A DNA stretch of 64,000 bases. Source: Thecaphora thlaspeos. Lineage: Eukaryota; Basidiomycota; Ustilaginomycetes; Urocystidales; Glomosporiaceae. The translations under genes were made by a program, and so were the position numbers. The notes under the pieces are model-generated. The model was not told the DNA's origin, made no database searches, and worked only from the letters and a program-made list of their open reading frames with translations. The stretch spans positions 496,001 to 560,000 of the forward strand of contig UWYS01000005.1 in NCBI GenBank assembly GCA_900291925.1. The letters are read 5' to 3'. This document shows, one piece after another, positions 55,960 through 64,000 of the stretch (the stretch's first letter is position 1; each line of letters starts with the position of its first letter).

Positions 55960-58347
55960 ATGGCGGCGGCATATCCGAGTGCGCGGCCGCCGCTGCGCTC
56001 CAAGTTCAGCCAATGCTACACCGCCCTTCTCTCGGGACATCAGCCCTGGACTGAGGCGGCCAGCGGCGAACTCGGCGCTGACGGCGCTGCGTCGGGCGGT
56101 GCCGCCTCGTCCTCGGCCAGGCAACAGTCGCGGCGCGACATCTCGCGCGCCAAGTCGACGGGCAAGAGCAACTCAGGCCCGCGCATCCGCTTCTTTGCCG
56201 ACCTCCTCTGCCTCCCCGTCGAAACGCAGCTGGTCGTCGAGCTGCTCGACGCCGTATCGGCGGACACGCTGCTCGCTGACGACCCGGCCAGCCAGGGTGG
56301 CCTGATCCGCGAGAATGTCGGCAGCCTGTGGCGCGAGGCCATCCGCGTCTGGCGCCAGCACGACGAGGACGACGTTCGCAGGAAGAACGCCGTCGACACC
56401 CTCGTCGCCCTCTCCTACCCCGTCCTCGCCAAGCGCTTCTCCAACTACGCCTTCGACATCATCGCCGTCTTTGCCGGCGGTATGGACGAGGCCGACGACG
56501 TCTTTACCTCGCTTGTCGACGCCATCGACGATGCCCTCCGGTCCCATCGGCCGCGGAGAACCGCGCTAGCCTCGAGCGTCCTCGACGAAGCCGCAGCGGC
56601 AGACGACGACGAGAACGCAGCGCGCCAGGCCGCCTACCTCGACCGCGACCTGCAGCACCGCACCCTCCAGCTGGGCCTCCTCTGGCTCTCGAACGTATCG
56701 CAGACATCGCTCGGCGCCTACTTCCTGCGGCGCGACCTCTTCGTCACGGTCACCGCCTTCATCCAGACGCCCGCCACCTCGGTCTTTGCGTTCGAGTCGT
56801 CCCTTTTCCTCGGCCTGCTAGCAACCGTTGGTCAAGGCTCCTCGAGCAGCCTGGCGCTCGGCTCGAGCACCTCTAATCCGTACGCGCGACGGATGCGTGA
56901 CTGGGTCGACAACGACTGCATGCACAAGATCCTCATCGCCGCCGCAGCGGCGCTGAAGCAAGGGACCGAGAAGTACACCGAGGTGGCCGACGACACCGTC
57001 CCTACAATTGCCGGATCAATCGCAGGCCTTGCGAGCTTCAAGTGGATAAGCGGACTCGGCGAGATGGTTGGCATGACAAGCTCAGCTAGCACCACGTCGA
57101 TCGCCTCAGAAGCCACCGGCAGCGGAAAGAGGCCGAGCGCGGCGGGGCCAGACTTTGGCCACCTTCCCGGCCCATCAACCGTGATCCTGCTGCCGATCTT
57201 TCTGCTGGCTCGCTCGAACCAGGCCTTCGCATCCAAGGTTGTCTCTTCATCCGCTTCATCCGACGCCGAGAGGGCAGGCGATGACAAAGATGACGACGAC
57301 GGAAGGAGCCCGTATAGCCAATTGCTTTCGCTCAGCTCGTATCTCTGCACTCACGCCGGGACCACGCCTCGCTCGCGCTCTTACGCGCGCGTCGTCCTGC
57401 TGCTGTTGCTCGTCCTGCTGTTTGACCCCAGCGGCGCCCGCGCGGTGCTGGACGACTCGGTCGCATCAGCTAAGCTGGTGCGGCAGGTCCGCATCTGTCG
57501 CCAGCGCGAGCCGGCCCTCTCCTATCCGCGACAGAAGCGCAGACGGCTGATCACGTCCAACCTTGACGTGGCCACCTGTCACATTCGCTACAACCTCAGC
57601 AAGCGTCTCGACGTCCCCAGCTACCTCTTGAGCCTCAAGATGATCCAGCGCGGCATCGCCCTGTGCGCTCACGAGCGCATCCCGCTCGAGTACGACTGGG
57701 CCGACACGTGGACGGCGATCCTCTCGCTGGCGGCGTTTGTTGCGGGGCGACATGGCGAGTTGCGCGTCAGTAATGTTGATCTCTCGCAGCTCGTCAAGTC
57801 CATCGTCGCGACGCTCAACACGGCGCTACTGCGATCCGACCACTTCCTCGCCTCGACAAAGGAGACACAGGCGCTGCTGTACGAGCTGGTCCGCTCATCG
57901 CACGTCCTTCGCAATCTCGCACGCATCCTCGACCCCTCCCTTCCCCCACCAACCTCTCCGCGCGAAGGAGGCGGAACGGCATCGTCGGACCCGTTGGCAT
58001 CTACAACGACACCGCCGCGACTCTACACCCTCCTGCCCGGATACCGCAACATCGAACGAATAATTCTAGCCGTCGAGTCGCAACTTTCGGACTGGGTAGC
58101 CGTCAAACCTTCGTCGCGCCGAAACAGAGCGCCCGACATCGCCACGGTCAGCAAGGTGGTCTCGTCGCTTAATTTAGAAGACCTCCTGGCGGGCGGCGAC
58201 GACGAGGGCAACGACGTCTCACCAGACGTGCTGAGAGCGCGCCACAACGCCGACCTAGAGTGGCTAGACAGGATGCAGGAGAACAGTCTCGCTGAGTTTG
58301 TAAGGTGGAGCTGTATCGACGTCGTACGAATCTTGCCAATCTACTAG
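55960..58347 (+). CDS. ARMH3-like (DUF1741) armadillo-type helical protein
   Basis: Single exon, 795 aa. Helical repeats run through the whole protein: LRSKFSQCYTALLSGHQPW at the start, FFADLLCLPVETQLVVELLDA, LFVTVTAFIQTPATSVFAFESSLFLGLLATV, and the DUF1741 block (YSQLLSLSSYLCTHA, SYARVVLLLLLVLLF, VRICRQREPALSYP, HIRYNLSKRLDV, SLKMIQRGIALCAHERIPLEYDW). These match the animal ARMH3 (C10orf76) family, which acts at the Golgi with PI4KB and GBF1 in PI4P production. A Golgi role here is inference from the family. The hydrophobic LLLLLVLLF segment could look like a membrane helix but fits a buried armadillo helix. Two acidic loops and a Ser-rich linker are insertions. The start has an AAACG ATG GCG context and follows C/T-rich leader. 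It is convergent with the p47 gene, with 193 bp between. Confidence 0.85.
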   Translation: MAAAYPSARPPLRSKFSQCYTALLSGHQPWTEAASGELGADGAASGGAASSSARQQSRRDISRAKSTGKSNSGPRIRFFADLLCLPVETQLVVELLDAVSADTLLADDPASQGGLIRENVGSLWREAIRVWRQHDEDDVRRKNAVDTLVALSYPVLAKRFSNYAFDIIAVFAGGMDEADDVFTSLVDAIDDALRSHRPRRTALASSVLDEAAAADDDENAARQAAYLDRDLQHRTLQLGLLWLSNVSQTSLGAYFLRRDLFVTVTAFIQTPATSVFAFESSLFLGLLATVGQGSSSSLALGSSTSNPYARRMRDWVDNDCMHKILIAAAAALKQGTEKYTEVADDTVPTIAGSIAGLASFKWISGLGEMVGMTSSASTTSIASEATGSGKRPSAAGPDFGHLPGPSTVILLPIFLLARSNQAFASKVVSSSASSDAERAGDDKDDDDGRSPYSQLLSLSSYLCTHAGTTPRSRSYARVVLLLLLVLLFDPSGARAVLDDSVASAKLVRQVRICRQREPALSYPRQKRRRLITSNLDVATCHIRYNLSKRLDVPSYLLSLKMIQRGIALCAHERIPLEYDWADTWTAILSLAAFVAGRHGELRVSNVDLSQLVKSIVATLNTALLRSDHFLASTKETQALLYELVRSSHVLRNLARILDPSLPPPTSPREGGGTASSDPLASTTTPPRLYTLLPGYRNIERIILAVESQLSDWVAVKPSSRRNRAPDIATVSKVVSSLNLEDLLAGGDDEGNDVSPDVLRARHNADLEWLDRMQENSLAEFVRWSCIDVVRILPIY

Positions 58348-58540
58348 ATGGGTAGAGTCGATCGCACATGCAATCGTTTGTCCTCACGTCTGGTCACGCA
58401 ATGTTGTTTCTGATGGCCGACGTAACGTGGTGTTATGTGTGCTGTTCGAAATTATATAGCAAGCCAGTCTGCTCTGGGCGCTGAAATCCGCACACGACAA
58501 AAGTATGGCGCAGGTGCGTACAGGCCCGTCGCTGCTACAG

Positions 58541-60194
58541 CTACTGGAACTTCTGAATGACGACGGCGTTGACGAGCCCGGCATCCTTGATTGTCTGAGT
58601 CTCGTCCGTCAGCGGCTTGGGCGGGAACGACGATTGCAGCACGTAGTCGCGGCTCGACATGCCGGGATGTGAGCTGTAGGATTGCACGAACGCGCCGACG
58701 AAGAGAAGGGAGCGGTAGGATTAAAGGACAGTCCGACGCCGAGGAAAGGTCAGTCACTCTGGTTGTGAACTCTTCGAGAGAGGCGTACCGCGTCTGTCAG
58801 GATTGAGCACTCACGCATTGATAAATGCCCTCACGTCTGCCACCCCGTGGCTGTGGTTGAACCTGCCCACGACCCTTTGTCCGTCGCCCAGACGGATCTG
58901 GATGCTGGTGATAGGCTGGCTGGAATCGAGCTCGAATGCAGACGCTGGCGCCGGGACTGAGGTCGGCGGGGCGGGAGTGACAGCGGCAGCCGCCGAGCGA
59001 GACGACCCGACAAGAGAGGCAGGGGCAGGGCTCCCTAACCTGTTTCCGAAGCCGCCGAAGGGCTTCATCGGCGGCGGGACGTACTGCTCGTTTGTGCGTC
59101 TCGCTACGCGGAGCTCGACACGCTGTCCGAAGCGCACGTTGAGCAGCGAGAGGGGCGCTCGGCCGGCGTTGATGGCGTTGAGGGTGGCAGCGTGGGCCGG
59201 ATCGTCGTAGCGCATCAGCGGTCCGTCTTCGATCGAGAAGCCGTCCTGCCAGAAGGTTAGATGGCGGACGGCAACTTCGCCCTCGTCATCCTGGTCGTCC
59301 TCCTCGTCCTCGCCGCCGTCATGGCCACCAGCGCCGAAGCCGCCAAGCATCGACGAGGTCCCTTGCGACGCAAATGGCCCGGCAGACGACCCTTCGGCCG
59401 CTGCATCGCTGCTGCTGCTGTCGTTGATCGTCCTGCCCCTACCAGCGAAGGACGAAGAGGCCGCGGTGGGTGCCGATGAGGCTCCGGCGCCGCCCTCTCC
59501 ATCTTCCCGTCGTTGCTCGGCCGCCTTTTTGAGGATCTGGTTGACGAGGTCATTGTCCGCCTGGTCCCTCCTCCTCGCCTCCGGGTTCTCGACGCTCAGC
59601 GCGCTCTTCTCTCCACCGGTGAAATAGTTCATCTCGTCGTCCGGATCGTCGTCGTTACCATCGCCATTGCCACTGCGGCGAGAGGGGCCGGACTGTGACG
59701 TGATGAGGTCTCGGAAGGTTGAGATACCGCCGGATCGACCGCTGGGACGACCGCTGGGCGTGTTGGCGCCGCCGCCTCGCTGCGAAGAGGCGCCGGAGCC
59801 AAAGGCGGCGCTGCCCTCGGAGGTGACAGGCTGGCCCGATAGCGTCCTCGGTCCGGTGTAGTTGTCTGGTACGGTGGCTGTCGGTGGCGCTAGCGCGGCA
59901 GCAGATGGGCCCGAGGCTGTAGCACCGTCGTCATCGTCGTCCTCTCCCTCGGCCGGATGCGAAGCCTCAGATTCGTAATAGTTGGACATGGCAGTCTCCA
60001 GGTCGCCATTTGCCGACTCGAGGAAGAGGCTGGGCGAGAGAAGGTGAGAGCAGAGACCCTCCAGGTCAGCCAGGTATACAGAAGCCAAGGCGAAGGAATG
60101 TTGCCGTAGATGAGGTAGTTCTGGGCAGTACTCACGTTGCGCGCTCTGAGGTGACGCCAGTGATAGCAGCAAATTGCTGGACGGCGTCTTCCAT
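58541..60194 (-). CDS. SHP1: p47/Shp1-type Cdc48 cofactor (UBA-SEP-UBX)
   Basis: Three exons, 60194-60136, 60029-58815 and 58673-58541, join in frame to give 468 aa. An N-terminal UBA domain is split by intron 1: [20 protein letters not shown] then [19 protein letters not shown]. Acidic and Gly-rich linkers lead to the SEP domain ([58 protein letters not shown], read in pieces). The UBX domain follows, split by intron 2: [31 protein letters not shown] then [24 protein letters not shown] and the end VVIQKFQ. The FPPKPL replaces the FPR-type Cdc48-binding loop, as in other p47 proteins. It recruits the Cdc48/p97 segregase to ubiquitinated substrates and to membranes. Length and domain order match yeast Shp1 (423 aa) and human p47 (370 aa). 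Confidence 0.95.
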
Positions 60195-60735
60195 GTCGGG
60201 AAGGTGAAGTTCGCGTGCTTGATCCTACGGGTGAGGAGAAAGGTCGGCGGAAGGGGGTGCACGGTGGTGGTCGGGTGGCAGACACGTACTCGCGGCTTGG
60301 ACGGTGTGAAACGGCTGAGAAGGGCAGGAAAGTGGAGCAACACAGGGCAACGTAATTTCGCGCCGCCGTAGAGGCCAGTGCGCCGCCGCCTGCGCCGAGC
60401 CAGGGGGGTGGTGATCGATCCCACCCTCTCTCGCGCGACAAGAGCGCTGGGCGGGGAGCGTCCGTCCGTCCTTCGCAGCCAGCTTGAATCCACCAAGCCG
60501 CACCGCCGCCTTCTGGTGCACCCTGGTCGCTAATCACCTCGACATCCCACCGTCCTCCCTCCTCCACCTCCTCCCCGCTCGGCGCCGCCATCATCACCCT
60601 GTCTCTATCCGCCACGCAACCAACTCGGCGCTCCTTTCTACGCACGCCCGCATACACTCACAATCGTTCACCGTCACCAGCTACGCAAAGGAACTCCCTG
60701 ACGGCTTAGCACTCGCAAGCCCCATTCATACCAAA
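60195..60735. other. Divergent promoter region p47/complex I subunit
   Basis: A 541-bp spacer with both promoters and leaders. It contains C/T-rich leader on the right. No other element is visible. Confidence 0.4.
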
Positions 60736-61577
60736 ATGGCCAGTACACCAGCGCAGCAAGCAGAACTTGAGACCTTCCTCGAGAGGGAGCCCTTCGCAGA
60801 TGGCATGACCTCGGCTGGCGTCAGCGCTGGTGTTGGACTCCTCGTCTCGGCCGTGCAGAACTCGATGCAGACGCACAACAAGGGCGCACTCGGCGTTTTC
60901 ACAAGGACAGGAAGCACCATCGCACTCTTTGGTGAGTAACCGCGGCGGAACGTACTCGCAAAGCTCTTCACAGGAGCCCTCGTAGGCCATTCTGCACTGC
61001 ATGGAGCTCTCTGCGTTGTGGATCCAAGGGACTTCAGCCGCTGGACTAGAACTCACACTGCTGTTCGGTCTTGCACCCTGCCTCTCGCTCTCACAGCCGC
61101 CATGGGTGGAATCTTCTCATACACCGACGCTACCGTCGCCAACTTCCGACAAAAGACGGACGCGATCAACGGAGCGGCGGGAGGATGTGCTGCTGGTCTT
61201 GTTCTCGGTGCCGGTGGTACGTACTGCAAACCCTCGCCTCGAAAGGTCTGACCCCGTCCTCCTTGAGCGCGGTTGTTTTGACCACTTCCCCCTTTCCCTC
61301 TCGCCCCTGAACTGGCCATTCCCACTCGCCCTCTTCAGCGCGATCGCTGCCAATGATGTTCGGATCCTGCGCCGCGCTCGCCACGCTGGTAGGAACCTTC
61401 GATGCGGCAGGCAGGTCGATGCAGGGCAGCTACGCGCGCCCTTCGCCGCTTGAGTTTGCCAACGCCGCCGAGGGACACGCCGCTCCGGGAGAGCGAGGCT
61501 GGAGGGAAGAGCGAGAGGCCAGGAGAAAGAGCTTCTTCAAGCAGAAGAAGTCGGGCGACGTCGAGGAGAGCGAATAG
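60736..61577 (+). CDS. Mitochondrial complex I subunit of the Tim17 fold (NDUFA11/B14.7 type)
   Basis: Three exons, 60736-60931, 61097-61216 and 61339-61577, join in frame to give 184 aa. Four hydrophobic segments of the Tim17/Tim22/Tim23 fold are seen: SAGVSAGVGLLVSAVQ, GSTIALFAAMGGIFSY, INGAAGGCAAGLVLGAGA and FGSCAALATLVGTFDAAG. The linking sequences NFRQKTDAINGAAGGCAAG and LPMMFGSCAAL resemble the fungal NDUFA11 homologs (Neurospora 21.3b subunit) more than the carrier translocases, which have different first-helix signatures. The C-terminal tail is charged and basic. It would sit in the inner mitochondrial membrane as an accessory subunit of NADH dehydrogenase. Tim22 is the main alternative because the family shares the fold. 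The first intron is long for this window (165 nt). Confidence 0.8.
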
Positions 61578-62235
61578 AAGGTTGCTCTTGCCCGCTACCC
61601 GCCCCATCGAGTATCGATCGGGAAGCGCGGTTGCCGAAAGCTTTCGCTTGGGTCAGGCGGTGAGAAATCTGGAGGCGGAAGGCATAGCTCAGCAACTACC
61701 TTTCGTACAAATCATCCCGCTCGATGCAAGTGGAAGCGTCCGGCTTCCGCAAGACCAGATCAATGCAAGGACCATTGAACCCGCAAGACCATCACGGTCT
61801 CATAGACTGTGATCCATGGAAGGGGTGGCATATACAAAGATCCTGGGAGGCGACACGGGCCCATGGTCCAGCTCAGGATAAGGTCAGACATGATCCCCTG
61901 TCTGTGCCATAGATTGAGTTCGCACCCTTTCTGCATTCGCGACAGGACCTTGCACCCCTCCTCTTCTCCTCGTCTTCGACATTAGTCGGGGCGCGGCGCA
62001 GCTGGAGATTGGTGCAAGAAGCGCCACGCGTCGACACGGCAGACAAGTCCTAGGACCACCGAGTCGCCGAGCGAAGCCCTCCCTCTTGCCTCGCCCCTTC
62101 TCCGAGCACGGAGAGAGTGTCCGCTCTTCTGTCTCTGAGCGCGCGCGACCCGAGTACGTCGTTCGACGGACAGTCCTTCGACAAAAGACCTATTCCTGCC
62201 CGCCTCGTGTTGCTGACATTGTGGCCTCCGACCTG
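61578..62235. other. Intergenic region right of the complex I subunit gene
   Basis: The 3' flank of the complex I gene, then about 500 bp of unassigned sequence with one ACGCGT near 62027. No gene or RNA is supported. Confidence 0.4.
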
Positions 62236-62580
62236 ATGTCGCTTTCGAAGCGCTTTGCGACCTTCATCGAGCATAGGAGGCCCCACACCCTGGAGAAGCT
62301 CTTCGTCACATCATCGGTGAGTTCATTGTGTTGCCGGTGCCGTTTCGAGCCAACCTGATCTTGCTATACGATAGATCGTCTTCCCACACAGTCGTGCTGT
62401 CGATCCGCAGGGGTCGGTGTATGGCCGTCCCTCGCACGCATGAGGTCAAGCGGTCGTCGCTCCATCTCCAACACGTTGTCTCTCCTCTCGGGCGAGTCTG
62501 AGCTTGCACGGATCACGGGCAGTCGCACGACTGGGCCCAATTTCAGTGGTTCTGGATATATTTTGCCACCTGAGCCCTGA
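62236..62580 (+). CDS. Possible small two-exon gene
   Basis: A first exon at 62236-62316 would encode 27 residues beginning MSLSKRFATFIEHRRPHT and ends exactly at a consensus GTGAGT donor. Joining to an acceptor CACAG at 62391 keeps phase 0 and continues open for 62 codons to a stop at 62580 (pieces: SISNTLSLLSGESELARI, GYILPPEP). The total would be 89 aa. I do not recognise the sequence; the basic start could be a mitochondrial targeting peptide. An alternative acceptor at 62374 gives a shorter tail. The perfect donor is the main support, and chance cannot be excluded. Confidence 0.25.
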
Positions 62581-64000
62581 CTCTGTGAGGCCGCAGGGCA
62601 CAGAGAGAAGACGAGCCACCCTTGATCAGTACAGCCGAAATATCCTTGGCTGCTAACGGCTGCGGAGGCGTTCAGGCTAAACATGGCTACCCGGCAGGTC
62701 CCGAACCTGATCTTTCAGCAAGCTCCGCCTCCCTGTCGGAAGAGAGGTACCTACGATGTACTTCTTATTCAAGATGTCGCATTCAGTACGGCGGGCGCGT
62801 CGCCGAGGATCGTCATTCGAGTAAAGTAGCAGAGGCTGATTCAGACTAAATTCGACGTACAGTCGGAAAGCTCGTCGCTGTACAGTACCCTGAAAGAGGA
62901 TGTTCGGCCTACTAGACATCGTTGTTCTAGCTGCGCCTCATATTTAGCTTGGCCATGCTTGGGCTTCGCGCCTGGTAGCTCATGGCTGGCGCTTTCGCGC
63001 TCTTTCCTGGCCGCTGTGAAGCCATATCACCGCTCGGATGAGCCAGACGAAACCGAGCCTACTCACGTTGATGGCGAGGGACAGCTCGCTACACTACTTA
63101 GCCCGCTCGAAAGACCGTTGCCGAAGCTATCTTGAGTGTCGTCGTCGATGCTGCCTTTAGCAGCCAAGCTTCGCAGTCGCTCGCTAGCAAACCTGGTGGC
63201 CGGCAATCACGAAGATGAGTGAGCAAACATGAAGATCGAGGATGCGCAAGATCATAACCGAATATATCAGCAACATGATGCTCTGAAGATACGGTAGAGG
63301 TCATTGCAGTCTTACGTCGACTGGGCTGGCCTAGACGTCAATGCAGGTTCGACTGTTTGCTCAAACGTCTCGGAGCTAAGAAGTGAGTGTGTCGTCAGGG
63401 TCACCGGGCCTATCGAGAAGCCGGCTCGGAAGGATCTTTGGTCCCTTCCAGCGATGCCTCAAGATGGTCCTTCAGCATCGCTCACAAAGCGTACATACGA
63501 TGGCCCTTTCAACAAGCATCGCAATCCACCAAACAACAGACCCTTTGCATTTGGCTTTTGAGATGACGACCCGTAAGATGAGCACGTACGTTCGGCTTGG
63601 AACATGAGTTCTTCAGCCCCACCCCACCGATCCGGACGGACAGGGTGCATGTTCGGGTGGTGTCGTCCAGGGTTTGTTCCTCGGCGTTGCATGACGCTGT
63701 TCCGGCCGCTGGTGCGACTTCGTCCAACGACGGCAAGCGCGCGTTCTGCGGAAGGCGTCCCGAAGGAAGTCTCTCCTTCTCCGTTCGATGCGATCTCGAT
63801 AGAGTTTGTCAAGCAAGCGCCCCAGCCCTGCTCAGGATGTACTTACTTAGAGTGGTCAAGCGGCAACTTTCCACGGTAGAATAGCGTTCAGTTAGCTGGT
63901 AATTGCGCCGCGGTCACCCTGACACCGCTACGCTCAGGGGATGCGCAGGTCAACTTATGTGGCTGCAACAGAGGCCATGGTCTTCATCTAGAGTGTAGCG
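62581..64000. other. Unassigned right end
   Basis: About 1.4 kb with several short overlapping frames on both strands, none with recognisable motifs. The base composition is more balanced than in the rest of the window. A gene entering from beyond the right edge may contribute exons here, but I cannot show one. Confidence 0.4.

Noticed and set aside
58803..59210. Long plus-strand frame opposite the p47 gene
   Set aside because: It lies antisense to the SEP and UBX coding sequence and has no recognisable motif.

Overview
The window is nuclear DNA of a GC-rich, gene-dense fungus. Genes are split by introns that are mostly 88-135 nt long, with GTGAGT, GTAAGT or GTACGT donors, AG acceptors and frequent CTGAC-like branch sites. 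Long Ser/Pro/acidic disordered segments sit inside otherwise conserved proteins, and gene content (BYR4, MIS18, DCP1 with an EVH1 fold, TOF1, bHLH, Med5) is fungal. The style suggests a basidiomycete, most likely Ustilaginomycotina (smuts and relatives). That lineage is an inference from gene style, not from an rRNA or a search. There is no operon structure and no sign of a prokaryotic replicon, phage or CRISPR.

Layout, left to right. 0-7 kb: a minus-strand gene runs off the left edge; divergent from it is a bacterial-type GDP-mannose pyrophosphorylase with a fungal-looking N-terminal extension; then an 800-aa protein of unknown function. 8-19 kb: PAPS reductase (sulfate assimilation), guanine deaminase (purine salvage), a DNAJC11-type mitochondrial J-protein and Mediator subunit 5. 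20-28 kb: a vacuolar amino-acid transporter, a mitochondrial Prx5/Ahp1 peroxiredoxin, the centromere protein Mis18 and the decapping activator Dcp1. 29-35 kb: a 14-exon gene that may encode a Red1/SYCP2-like meiotic chromosome-axis protein. 35-37 kb: a gene-free stretch of unusual composition. 37-47 kb: a bHLH transcription factor, then TOF1/Swi1 and clamp-loader subunit RFC5 in tandem, both with MluI-box-like sites upstream. 47-55 kb: an unknown Lys-rich protein, the ribosome-biogenesis helicase Dbp6 and the mitotic-exit GAP subunit Byr4. 56-62 kb: an ARMH3-like protein, the Cdc48 cofactor p47/Shp1 and a complex I Tim17-fold subunit. 62-64 kb: mostly unassigned sequence.

Most genes are unrelated housekeeping functions arranged as divergent or convergent pairs. 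The one functional cluster is TOF1 next to RFC5 (DNA replication fork). The most interesting points are the laterally acquired-looking mannose-1-phosphate guanylyltransferase, the candidate meiotic axis protein, the MluI-box promoters of the two replication genes, and the bHLH protein with a long insertion in its loop. Splice models were built by eye from frame continuity and family conservation; each multi-exon model below is phase-consistent except where stated.
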